Source: Melastoma dodecandrum
Lineage: Eukaryota; Streptophyta; Magnoliopsida; Myrtales; Melastomataceae
DNA length: 64,000 nucleotides
Assembly (NCBI GenBank): GCA_029817715.1
Contig: JARUPY010000397.1
Span: 5,332,001-5,396,000, forward strand
Direction: 5' to 3'
In this document: piece by piece, positions 34,888-46,863 of the stretch
Layout of the letters: the number at the start of each line of letters is the position of its first letter
Position numbering within the stretch: the stretch's first letter is position 1
The notes under the pieces: model-generated
The model's input: the letters and a program-made list of their open reading frames with translations, nothing else
What the model was told of the DNA's origin: nothing
Database searches by the model: none
Made by a program: the position numbers and the translations under genes

Positions 34888-34900
34888 TTATATAAGGCAT
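34888..34900 (-). promoter_or_regulatory. TATA box of the antisense gene
   Basis: The minus strand reads CCTTATATAAAGG here, about 140 nt upstream of the preferred ATG (34752). Transcription would start near 34860, inside the element and pointing away from the 3' LTR, which begins about 50 bp further right. Confidence 0.65.
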
Positions 34901-34934
34901 GATTTCTGCTGAGTCGACACAGCCAACCCAGCAT

Positions 34935-34948
34935 AAAAGGGGGGCTTA
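34935..34948 (+). other. Polypurine tract of element B
   Basis: AAAAGGGGGGCTTA directly precedes the TG of the 3' LTR. Confidence 0.85.
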
Positions 34949-35931
34949 TGTTGACATGGCAAATAATTTTGGGCCTGAACTTAGAACAGAAACCCAGTAA
35001 TCCTTCAAGTCATACTCCGAGTCGGCCCGAGATGCAGTCGTCATTAGGTCGACTCATGACAAAGTCGACTAGGTCGACTCATGACGAAGTCGACTAGGTC
35101 GACTTATGAACGGGGTCGACTAGGTCGACTCACAACGGAAGAATATGGTAATCAAAGTCAACCAAGATGACTCGACAGTAGCTAGGCCTACTAGTAGGGT
35201 CAAGTCGACGGAATTTTGGATAAGTCGACCAAGTCGATCGTAGTCCGTACAGATCAGTCAAGTCGACAAAATTGAAATAAATTTATTTTCAAACACGTTT
35301 GTGAAGGATCGTAACTGATCTTAAATATCCAGGAACGTGATCCCATATATCAAGGGGGTTGTTAAGACACTCCCACGATATTAGGGATCACGATCTATAA
35401 CACGATCTGCAAAAACGATCTATCTGTTACGTGTTAATCACGTACAAGTCCTCTATAAATAGCAGAGGAATTTTTAAGAAAAGGACACGACCATACACAG
35501 CCAAAACTCTGAAGTTTGTTCGTCAACCTTAGGAATTAGATGCCCTGACCCGGTTTATAGGTCAATTACCCTTCCACCGACAGAGTGAGCTCGTAGGGCC
35601 TTTGCCGTCAATCCTCCGCCAGCGACACCACCGACGAAGTGAGCTCGTAGGGCCTTCGTCACAACTCTCCACCAGCGACCACCCCCGACGAAGCGAGCTT
35701 CCAAGGCCTTCGTCACGCGTTCTCCGCCGCTACAAGATCCCACATCGTTACCACCGTTTCCCTTTTTTCCCTTTTAATGGCTGTAAGCCCTTTACTTTTA
35801 ATTCTCTAAAGATTGTAAGACTTGCATTATTTCTGTATAAAGTTAGTGCATCTTCTTACTGCCGACCACAATACAACTACTGTGAGTCCATTGCCAAATA
35901 TTTCCGACGTGATCCGTTCCGTGCGCGAACA
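34949..35931 (+). repeat. 3' LTR of element B
   Basis: Nearly identical to 23004-23985: by eye about six substitutions (for example CATGG for CATGA at the start and CTGCC for CTGGC near the end) and one extra T. It is followed at once by the target duplication GATTA. Confidence 0.95.
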
Positions 35932-35936
35932 GATTA

Positions 35937-37430
35937 ACAGGGGCACTAGTCGAAGAGATGGCTTATCTTCTCAAATAAGTTGCTTGACTTTGTGATAACT
36001 CAAATAATATCGTAATTGTCTAAAACTTTTAAACATTTCCTAGTCATTTTTTCAATGCCTCTCACAAAATTTAATCAAAGGAATATATTGGCCACAAATT
36101 ATCCATCACAGTTAAATGCACGAAGAACGGAATCATTCAAAAGAGTTATCCAAGTGCATTACACAATCATTATTATTGGTGCCTTAATTCTTAATTAAAG
36201 CTCTAGTAACATCACAGACTAAGGCCACGTCAAATACGATCCACCGTAAAATATCACAAATTCATTGTCACTTTTATTATCAATATCCGTACAAATCTTG
36301 CGCCGCTTCGAATTTTTTTTTATTTGTTAACCAATTATTAATGTCAAGCCATCGGAATATGAACAAATATAAGAAATATAAAATCTGCTGTTCTTTACAA
36401 ACCCAAGAAGTATAAAATTCCTCTAGTTTTGGATATTGCTCATTTATAACAATGAGCGATTAAATTGTGTTTGTCAACTACAAGTAAATTGTTTCTTTCA
36501 CCGTTGTTTTATTATTAACTTCTTTTTATCACATATGATCCGTTGTGACTAAATTAAACATGCCGCGTTTCAACGAGTTTGTATTTTAAAATTTTGTATA
36601 CTGAACCCGCCTCGTTTACCTAAATATTTGAAAACTCGAAATCTAACCAATTTTAAAAGTATTATATGGGCTAATTTGTTTAAAAATTATAAAAAAATAT
36701 ATTAATTAAATGTAAAAAGTAAATACATATTATGAAATAATTTCTTTCGCAATCTAAAATTACAATAAAACTTGAAGTCAAGGTTGGTGTTTCGTAAAGT
36801 TAGAGTTTTGCAAGTATGCATGGTTAGTTCGTAAAAAAAATCGTCAAAATACGATTCTAATTTTCAAAATTCCTACAGTGCCTTGTACATAATTTTCAAA
36901 ATATGCCTTAATTCTATAACAAAGTGAGTTTTAAAAACCGTCTTTAGTTTTCTTTAATGGGTGGATTTCCAGAATTTGCCCTATGTTAATAATATTACTC
37001 TAAAGGGCGAGTTTTCAAAACCCGTCATTCCTTTAATGCACCAATTAAAAAAAATTCTTTGGACATCGATTTTCATAATCTATTCCCTTTTTTTCACTCA
37101 AAAAAACAAAGGTGTATCGGGCGTGAATTTTCAAAACCGGTCTTTTCATTGTAAAATTAACGACGGATTTTGAAAAATCTCCTTATACACGTTAAATGTA
37201 TAATATTTGAAACGCTATTTCATAAACTTTTTTGAAAATTAGCCTCATATTCATATAAATCTTCTTAAAAATAATTATTTCAAGGAGGAGAGAGATTTGA
37301 GTTCAACATGCGAAAAATTTATGATAAATTAGGGATATTAGGATCATGAAATTAGGTTAAGTGGTCGACGACACATCGTCCGCCAGGAGGGATTTTTTTA
37401 ATGAAGGTTGCTTTCTATGTAAAGGTTGAC
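35937..37430. other. AT-rich intergenic region
   Basis: No gene recognised. Between about 36920 and 37180 a degenerate motif of the form GAATTTTCAAAACCGGTC recurs three to four times in both orientations, suggesting remains of a repeat. (A/T)-rich stretches dominate elsewhere. Confidence 0.5.
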
Positions 37431-38503
37431 CGACAAATCTTGGTTTCTTGTTTCGCAGTTTTCCCCGTGGTCTTCCTTCTTGTTATCCGTTATCCAAATG
37501 CAGCGGATTTCCGACACTCCCCCCCCCCCCATCTCCTAAAGCAGCTCCTACGGTTTTAAGGGAAATTTTAATCCTCGTCCTAATCTGATAATCTCCATTC
37601 CTCGATATAAGCCAAAACCCATTCCCCTCCTATTCATCCTTCATCGTTCTCCCCCCCGATACAAAGACGGACGACAACTTATCCCCGTCGACGCGCAGCA
37701 AGAGAGGCGTCACTTTGCTCGCTTGCGACTGAGCTACGATTGCGATTCAGCACGTGCGACTCAACGAGTGCGACTCAAGGAGGGGCGACTTGACATCATC
37801 AGCGACTGAGCAACGTAGAGTCGGCCAAGCCAAGAGTCTCGAAGATGAAGAGCCTCGAAGAAGCTGAATCAATTCACATTCCTCATTCATGCATTTGTCA
37901 TTCATGCTTTGCATTTACTTTGTTGCATTTCCAATAAGCCATTTATGGCTCGTCCATGAATCTTGCCTTGCATACATCTAGTCTAGGTTCATTTCGTGCA
38001 TTTAAGTTTTTCTTCAAGTGTTCCCTATATATGTTGGGCACCTTGTACTCATTTGGGGGCAGCTTGAATCAAATTATAAACCCTTATCAGACTTAGTGTC
38101 TTTATCCGAAGTGAGTGGATTCTCCTTCAAAACCTCATTCTTCATTTGGTGGATTTCCAAGTGCGGATTGAGTAGAGTGTATCAACCGGTGGTGGTGTAT
38201 CTGTATCCTCCGTGTTGTGCCTCGCCCTTGTCTTGTTCGTGGTGGTGTATCTGTATCCACGGCCAAACGAGTACATCCGAGTATAGGTTGAATCTCAACC
38301 TATTTATTCCATTTCCAGCCGCATACATTATACACTACCTTCCGCCCATACCGAACGTCACCCATTCCCTGTCATTCTGTGGCGTTCCCCTTTCTTTTGG
38401 TTTTGGAATCATCTATTCCTTGCCGTCCCCGTACCACCCCCCCCCCAACCACATTCTTGAAATCGTCTCGTGGTCGAACAGTACATCGTGGCAGAGCAAA
38501 TAA
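37431..38503 (+). promoter_or_regulatory. 5' flank of PLT2, interrupted by an insertion of about 0.8 kb
   Basis: 37437-37655 and 38446-38503 resemble the sequence upstream of PLT1. Between them lies about 790 bp absent from PLT1 and bordered by poly-C runs (37645-37652 and 38440-38449). The insert contains repeated GCGACTCA-like words (37725-37815) and a duplicated phrase GTGGTGGTGTATCTGTATCC (38190-38260). It may be a solo LTR or other repeat; I cannot define ends or a target duplication. Confidence 0.45.
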
Positions 38504-39877
38504 ATGGAGGACCATCATATCACGGAGGCCAAGAAACCAGCGTCCCACAACAAGTATGCCATCTCCTGCACAGTTCTCGCTTCCATGACCTCCATCCTCA
38601 TGGGTTACGGTAATGCCCTTCTCCCACTCCGTCCCCCTTCCTCGGCCTCAGCGAGTTATGATCGCGTCCTGATTTTTTCATTTTGTTACCGTTGTCCAGA
38701 TATCGGAGTGATGAGCGGTGCAGCGTTGTACATCAAGGAGGAGCTGAGGATAACTGACGTTCGGCTCGAGATCATGTCTGGCATGATCAACCTGTGTGCC
38801 CTCGTTGGCTCCGCGATGGCCGGCAGGACTTCTGACTTGGTGGGTAGGCGATACACCATGGTCATTGCTGGTGCGATTTTCTTCGCGGGTGCCCTCTTCA
38901 TGGGATTTGCGCCCAATTACACTTTGCTCGTGTTCGGACGATTCGTAGCCGGTGTTGGGATAGGGTTTGCACTCGTCATTGCTCCCGTGTATGCCGCCGA
39001 GGTGGCTCCATCATCGTCTCGTGGCTTCCTTACATCATTCCCGGAGGTATGATCAACTCCTCGGGTTGCCCTGTCCTATGCACAGCGCGGATAGAGCGTA
39101 CTTGTGGTTGGAACTGACCAGGATAATACGGAATTTTTCTCATGCGGGTGTTCATCAATCTGGGCATACTTCTTGGATATGTCTCCAACGTTGCATTCTC
39201 GAAGCTCCCCCTCCACCTGGGATGGCGCTTCATGCTGGGGATCGGTGCCATCCCCTCGGCCTTCCTTGCCGTGGTCGTCGTAGCCATGCCTGAGTCGCCC
39301 CGTTGGCTTGTGATGCAAGGACGCCTCGGGGAGGCCAATCGTGTCCTCGGGAAGACGTCGGATTCCCCGCAAGAAGCAGACCAGCGCCTTGCCGACATCA
39401 AGGATGCTGCTGGGATTGCATCGGAATGTCAGGACGACGTCGTCAAGGTCAATGCCCACAGAAGCCACGGCGAAGGCGTCTGGCGCGAACTCCCGATCTC
39501 CCCGACGCCGACTGTCCGCCACGTGTTGATCGCTGTCCTCAGCATAAACTTCTTCCAACAGCCTCTGGAATCGATGCGGTGGTGCTCTACAGCCCAAGGA
39601 TATTCGAGACAGCGGGCATCAAGACCGCCGAGCAGAAGCTGCTCGCGACAGTGGCAGTTGGAGTCGTCAAGACGCTGGCCATCCTGGTCGCCACCTTCTT
39701 CCTTGACAAGGTGGGACGCCGGCCGTTGCTCCTGAGCAGCCATGGCAGCATGGTCGTATCCTTGCTGCTCCTCGCCTCGGGCTTGACGGTGGTCGACCAC
39801 CACATGAAAGACAACGTACCCCAGTGGGCCATAATAGTGTGCGTGGCGACGGTACTGTTCTACGTGGCGTTCTTCTC
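38504..39877 (+). pseudogene. PLT2: truncated, inactivated copy of the polyol transporter
   Basis: Aligns with PLT1 from the ATG (MEDHHITEAKK) through both introns to codon ...VAFFS, with few differences after about 38525, even in the introns. Three independent lesions are visible. The acceptor of intron 2 is GG instead of AG (39146-39147). One G is missing near 39560, shifting the frame in helix 7. The last roughly 110 codons, including the PETLG motif, are replaced by element C from 39878. A transcript could still be made, but no complete transporter. Confidence 0.92.
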
Positions 39878-42800
39878 GAACGACTTTCTTGTTGTAATGA
39901 CGGGCTATCCTCTGCTTGTGTACTTCTATCTTGTCTACAACCTCCAATCTCTTTCTTTCCAACTCTTCCAAGGCTATATGCATAGCTTCGTCTTGTAGAC
40001 AAGGTTGGCTGACATGGAGCGATTTGTACCTCATTTCGATGGGTAATACTGTGTCGTGGCCGTAGACTAGTGCGAATGGAGTTTCCCCAGTGCTCTCGCG
40101 CTTAGTAACTCTTAGAGCCCATAGTGTATCATTCAATACTTCATGTCATTTCTTCGGATTAAGCCTGACCATCTTTTGAATGTTGTTTTTAATTAATTTA
40201 TTAGAAGCTTCGGCCTGTCCATTCGCTTGAGAATAATATGGAGTGGAATTCAGGATTGAGAAGCCAAACTCTTCGGTAAACTCCCTCACTCTTGAGTTGT
40301 TAAAAACCGTCCCGTTGTCTACAACAATGTTCTGGGGAATGCCGAATCGATAAATGATACAAGTCCGCAAAAAACTAATAACTTCATTATGGTCAATTTT
40401 CTTGTAGACTTGTGCTTCTACCCACTTGGTGAAGTAATCTGTTGCTACCAAGATAAACGCATCCCCTCGACTAGAGTGAGGATGGATTTTCCCTATCACA
40501 TCTAGAGCCCAGGTCCTGAAAGGCCAAGGTTTGATCACAGGGGTAAGGTCAGCTGCTGGAGCATGAGTTATTGGGCCATATCGCTGGCACTCTTGACATC
40601 CTTTGGCCATCTCAATGCAATTCTTCATCATTGATGACCAGTAAAAACCATGTCTACGAATAATCCAACACATTTTTACTCCTGCCTGGTGCGATCCACA
40701 GAGTCCCTCGTGGCTCTCCAACATTATTGGAGTAGCTTCATCTAAGTCTATGCATCTTAAAAGGACTACGCTTGTATCTTTTCTATAGAGAACGCCGTCC
40801 AAAAGGACGTATGACAACGCCTGAACTTTGATTCGCTGCTTGGTCTTCTAACTGGGGTCTGATAAGAAGTCTACTATAGGTTTTCTCCAGTCTTTATCCT
40901 GGCTCATTATGTCTACGGCTATGATGTTGTCTTCTGACTGCAGATGCGATCTTATTTCGGGTATGTTACCCTGTTCTGTCCTGTTTTTATATCCCGAGGC
41001 TAACTGTGCTAGGCTATTAGCTACGGCATTATCATTAGCCCCACAAATTGAAAAGTTATATCCTCGAATCGTGCGACTAGCCGCTGTACCGTCTCGAAAT
41101 AGGGCAGTAGCTTGCCTTGACATGTGCATTCATTGTTAACTTGGTTGATAACCAACTAAGAATCTCCCCTGACATGGGCTTGCTTCGCCTTTAGTGCCAT
41201 GAGTTCCTTTAGTACTGTTATCAATGCTTCATACTCAGTAGCATTATTAGTAGGTATTACTTGTAGACGAAAAGCTAGTCTGATGTCTTTACCCATCGGG
41301 GATATTATGTGAACTCCTATCCCAGTTCCATTCTTAGTGGACGAGCCATCGAACCACGCCTGCCAGACCTCTTCAGTTGCCTCTTCTTGTTCTATAGACA
41401 AGTCCGGGTCATGGTCGACTAGAAAATCAGCCAGCGCCTGTCCCTTAACCGACTGTTGAGACTTATATCTCAGATCGTATGGAGACAAAATCAAGCTCCA
41501 TTTGCTAATCCGTCCACCTAATAATGGACTCTCAAAGAAATATTTGATAATGGGCGACTTGGATATGACATAGACTTCGCTTTTTCCGATGTAATGTCTA
41601 AGTTTCATAACGGCATAGAATACCGATAGACACAACTTTTCCTTTGGAGCATACCTGACTTCAATTGGTGTCAATTGCCTTGACAAGTAATAAACGGCCC
41701 TTTCACGTCCATTCTCATCCATTTGTGCCAACATAGACCCTATACTCGTTTTAGTGGTAGCCACGTAGAGGATGAAAGGCCTCCCGTACTACGGGGGTAT
41801 CAGGACTGGTGGGTGTGTTAAATATTTTTTCAAGGCGTTGAACGATTCTTCATGTTTCTCTGTCCACTTGAAATCGTCTTTCCTGCGACATTTCCAATGA
41901 ATCTACGTAGGTAATTGACTCTTCCAAGGAAAGCCTGTAATTCCTTTTTACTCTTTGGTGCTGCTAAGTTTTGGATGGCTTTTATCTTGCTTTGATCGAC
42001 TTCAATGCCGCGTTGATGTACTAAAAAACCCAAAAATTGTCCCGCTTTAACTCCAAAAGCGCATTTAAGTGGGTTTAGTTTAAGTTGATGTTTTCTCATT
42101 TTTATAAAAGTGTCTCTGAAATGGTCGACATGAAGTTCTTCCTTTGTTGACTTGACGACTAGGTCGTCAATGTAGATTTCCACTGTCTTGCCAAGAGAGG
42201 CATCAAATATAGCATTCATTGCTCGTTGATAGGTAGCACCAGCATTCTTTAGTCCAAACGGCATTACTACCCATTCGAATATTCCTAGGGGGCATCTAAA
42301 AGCCGTTTTATGTATATCCTCCTCTGCGATAAAGATCTGGTTATAGCCGGAGAAACCGTCCATGAATGACATAACCTGATGCCCTGCTGTCTTGTCTATA
42401 AGGTCATCCGCAACAGGCATGGGATATTCATCCTTCGGAGTAGCGCGGTTCAGATCTCGAAAGTCTATACAGACTCTGATTTTGCCATTCTTCTTCAATA
42501 CGGATACGATACTAGAAATCCACTCTGTATAACGCGACGTCCTTATATATCCTGCTCGAAAAAGCTTCTTAACTTCTTCGAAGACTAGTTGTGTTACTTC
42601 CCTAGTCATGCGCCTTGGGGCTTGTTGCACCGGCTTAAAATCTTTCTTGATAGGAAGAGTGTGTTCCACTAGTCTACGATCTAACCCTGGCATTTCAGTA
42701 TAATCCCAGGCGAAGCAGTCCTTAAATTCTTCAATTACTCCTCTAATCGCATCAAAAAGTTCTTTATTAAGCGAAGAACTAATGAAAAGAATCCAAGGAG

Positions 42801-43032
42801 AAGTCTCGCTTCCTAAATTGACACTAATTAATGGGTCACACGGTGTCATCAAAGACTCGCGGCCCTCGGTTCCACCTAAATCGGTAGACACGGGCTTATT
42901 ACAAGCATCGGGCGTTCTAAGCACTTCTGAATTTATTGAGAGCCCAAGACATAGGTTGTCTACGGCAATGATTCCCCTGGTAGACTTGGAGTCGTCGAAG
43001 GACATCGGCGACCGCTTCGTTCCATTTTTCAT
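39878..43032 (-). pseudogene. pol of element C: RT, RNase H, archaeal-type RNase H, partial integrase
   Basis: RT is one open frame of about 400 residues (43032-41830), with YIDD near 42170. Then come RNase H and the second RNase H (41764-41156: QAWFDGSSTKNG, NNATEYEALITVL), a short linker and the integrase zinc finger and core (40817-40146: CQECQR, ALDVIGKIH, VVDNGTVF, QANGQAEASN), and the integrase end (40136-39878), which breaks off at RHYNKKVV. Stops or frame changes separate these blocks. Confidence 0.85.
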
Positions 43033-43178
43033 TCTTGTCCATAAGTGCCTTCCTTTAGGAGTCTATCGGGATCCAACTCCGTGACAGCGTTCTGCTGGTT
43101 CTTCAGAACTTCTCCACCTTCGCTTTCATTTTGGCCGTTCGCATCTCTCCTTACAGGGTTTTCACCCGAATTGACCTC

Positions 43179-46100
43179 TTACAGAACTTCCTCTATGTCT
43201 CTTGCAGTAAGCTCATCTCCCCATCCTGATGGAGCGATTTGGTCTGTCTCCGGCTTGGGGTGCGATGTCCCGTAATCCACAATATAGTCGAACTTTCCAG
43301 ATGGTTGACCAAGAGGACCTACAGTAGGGTCGCTCAGCTTATATCGTTGCTCCAGCGTAAGGTCTTTAACAATCTTGCTCATTTCTGTATGCAAGATACC
43401 TTTGTCACCGCAAGAATATTCGTCGGCCCTAATAATCTCAATTTCAGAATCGAGCCATAACATCAATTCTCTATGTAATGTAGATGGAATGGCTGCAGCC
43501 TTATGGAGCCAATCGCGGCCCAAGAAAGCATTAAAAGTAGGAATTATGTCTATTACGAAGACCCCTAAACATTCTCCTTTCCTTAGCGACCCACCTCTAG
43601 GTGCACAGAGAAGACCCCTAAACATTCAGATTTCCTACCATTAAAACCACTCACGGCAACATTGGTTTTAACCAAGTCGTGAGGTTTGTGTCCAAGCATT
43701 CTAAACCTGAATAGAGGAAACACGTTTATCGTTGTTCCATTGTCTACAAGGACCCGACTCACCATAGTACCATCAAAGGTAGCGGTGATGTACAAAGAAT
43801 GCATGTGTTGCTTCATGCTATCATATGGCTTCCTTAAACAATGAAGTGGAAAACCTGTCGGATAAACTGGTGAGCAAGGAAGAGGTACCTTACCTCTTAT
43901 GGTTTCCACTTTCCGATTATTGGCAAAGTCTACAGGCAAGGTGACAGCGTTACAGCTCACGATTGGCCTCTTTTCGCCGTCAACATCACTTGGGATTTCA
44001 CTCCGAAGATGGGTGTAATCAAAACTCAAACCAGGCCCTTCTGAATGGTCTGTAGACTCGATGTGCTCTGCCTCAGTGTTCGATTCCTTTGAATACACTT
44101 TGGCAAGTAAAGCGGCCCCTGAGAGGGTAGGCCTGGGCCTTTTAGCGACGTGGCTTAGACGTTTATCCCTTCTCTTTCGAGCCCATGGTGGGAAAAAAGT
44201 TTTGCCAATTGCTTTATGTCAATGTTTCGAGGGGTTAACCGCTTTGATTATCCTTGATTTCTTAGAACCAGGGAAAGATTGACATACCTCGACAAAGTCT
44301 CCAGCAAACGGATCGTATCCCACTACTGTCCGCGTTGGTACCTGTTGCGTTTGTGGATAACTGTTAGTTTCATAAGTACCTGTAGCTGTAGGGTGAGCGA
44401 GTTTGATCATGATCTCCCCATTTGATGATAGGTCTACAAGCTTGAGGAAATAATTGACACAGCACGGGGTGCAGAGTTGAGTAATCAAGATCCTGTTCTG
44501 AGCTATTAGCTTGCATTTCAGACACAGCATCCTTTCATCAAGGAACTGAGCTATTGGTGGTCCTGTCCGAAGTGCCTGGATGTCTACTTTAGGCGTTCTA
44601 TATCTTGGCTTGACCCCCTTCTCCTGTGATCTTTCCAACTGCTGAGTTATGTTAGGGATGTCCCCTTCTGCAGCTCCAGGGCACTTCTCACCGGTATAAC
44701 CGGTTTTCTCCTGTTTTAACTTTGCCCCTTGTTAGACGGACGGGTCATTAAATTCCATATGTCGTTTGGGGCGCTCCAGAGTACGGAGCTGCTGTTCGGG
44801 TACTCTGCCTCGACCATGGGGGCCACCCCTTCCTCCTCGGATAGCTGGCCTGCGCTCTATGCTTGCAGGGCTCCTGAACTCCTTCTGCAAGTTATTAGAG
44901 GCACTTCTCGAACTTAGGGAAACTACTCCCATTGCCACCTCCTCGAGCGGGGTCAAGTCATACCAGACATCCCCCTGATTGTTTTGCAGATACTTTCTGA
45001 AAGTGTTGCACCTATCAGTGATGTGCGTGTCGTCCATGTGCTAACAGCAGAGGTTGGACTCCACTTCCTTGACTGGACAGGTGACTACACCTTTGTCGGC
45101 TATGCGGCGGAACAGAGCATTCACTATCATGGTCTCCCCAGGGATCTTTATGCCCTGTAGAGAAAAATCGGTATCAGTCTCAATGATATTGATGTCTACA
45201 TCAGAAACATCAAACATATGAATGGCGATTTCATCGTTAAAAGGCTTGTCGTCGACCATAGTGACTTCGTCGACTTCAGGGAAACATAACTCTTTTGACT
45301 CTATAAGGTCTTGAATTATGTTTCTAAACAATAGACAATCACTGGTCGTATGTGTGAACGAACTATGCCACTTGCAATAATTCCTAGTTTTCTCTCTTTC
45401 CGTCTGAGGGGCCTTGTGACCCGGTTTCAGCTTAATCCGCTTTCGTTGGAAAAGCCAGTCGAAAGAATATTTTCTTTCTTCGCCAGATTTTTGATATGCT
45501 TTGGCTTTTGAATTTTTCCTTGCTAACGGTTCACAAACCGTTGCTTCGCCTTTCACGAACTCGGCCATGTCTACTTCGAAGGTTTCCAACTGATATGCGT
45601 GTTTAGACTGGGCCTCTTCCATTAACAACTGATTATACTCAATCGCTCTCCTGGCCAAGTCATAAAGATCGTTGAACCTTTCCCCTTGTAGCTTCTTCTT
45701 GAAAGGCATAGACAACGCGCTTAATGCAATCATCAACTGGTCCCTTTCAGAAATTGCAGGTCTACAGCGAAACAACGCTTTTCGCAAATGCATAAGGAAC
45801 TGTCCTGGGTGTTCCCCGGCGGTCTGTCTAAGCCGCATCACTTCGGAGATTGACATGGGTGTATCTAGTCGAGGAAATGCTTTAATAAAGAAAGACTGCA
45901 TTTCCGCCCATGATGTTACTGACCCGGGAGGCAAACTTGCATACCATGTGAAAGCATCTCTCGTAAGTGAGTTCGGGAATAATTTCAGCTTCCAAAAATC
46001 ATTGGCTGCAGCATCTCCCGCTTGATGGGTGAACCGGGCTATATGCTCTATAAGCGTCATCTCATCTTCCCCTGAAAAACGGGTGAAGTCGAGTACTCTG

Positions 46101-46863
46101 TATCCCTTAGGCAGGGGAAAGTCTCTGTCGATGTAGGCAGGGTATGGACTCCTGTATAGACAAGGATCGTCCTGCCTGACAGCTCCAGGTACCATCTGCT
46201 CCAAGACTTGAGCGATTGTCTCCTTCAAATTTTGTGGGGGTGCATGATCGAACTATTCTCGTACATTGTCCTGGCTCACTTTTTCTGGGGGATAAGGCAT
46301 CCTCGTGGTGGCTCGAGATGGCTGCGGATATTCGCGTAGAAGCTTTCTGTCCGTAGTAGACTTCCCCTAACTGGAGCTTCCCCTGACGGGATCTCTTCTA
46401 CAGGTGCTTTACCAGGTCGGCGAGGGGCCATGCCACTTGTATATCTGTTTGTTTCACCCTGCGCCTCAACATCATCGTCTACCGGGTTCACTGCATACAC
46501 AACGTTTGACCTCCAAGATGTGGGAGATTAAGAGGTAGTAGGCCTCGGGGGAGACATCCTGTCCCTACTGCAGGCCTCTGTAGTGCGCTGGTTAGCACCG
46601 TTCCAAGGCTCATTCTCTTCGAACGACACATTGCGTCTCTCTGCGCGTCGGGCATCTCCCATGAAAGAATTCTCCCTGTCTACGGGGACGTTTGGCTTTG
46701 CAATGGCGCTTGGCCTATTCAAAGCACTGAGTTGTTCTAGAATCTGAGTTATATTATCTTGCAATCCAGAGACATGTCTGTCCATCAGGTTCCTCATATC
46801 GTTGAATTCTTTGTGGAACTCGAGCCTGGATTCAGAAGGGGCTTGAAAGGATCGCAAGTTCGA
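43179..46863 (-). pseudogene. gag and protease of element C (main part)
   Basis: Downward from 46863: gag N-terminal region (SRLEFHKEFNDMRN), capsid core (46228-45041: YRVLDFTRFSGEDEM, WYASLPPGSVTSW), two Cys/His blocks (NYCKWHSSFTHTTSDC; DDTHITDRCNTF), the CLKCKLIAQNRILITQLC block near 44530, and the protease with VDNGTTINVFPL near 43730. At least four stops or frame changes interrupt it. Confidence 0.82.

Larger units (their letters stand above)
23004..35931 (+). mobile_element. Complete Tat-lineage Ty3/gypsy element B with an antisense accessory gene
   Basis: A 12.9-kb element with LTRs of 982 and 983 bp and a perfect target duplication GATTA (22999-23003 and 35932-35936). Order on the plus strand: LTR, primer-binding site, gag-protease, RT, RNase H, a second archaeal-type RNase H, integrase, then about 3.4 kb containing a spliced gene on the minus strand, polypurine tract, LTR. 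The double RNase H and the space behind integrase define the Tat clade. By eye the LTRs differ at about six sites plus one indel (about 0.6 percent), so the insertion is young, of the order of a few hundred thousand years. Even so, pol has several frame lesions. Confidence 0.95.
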
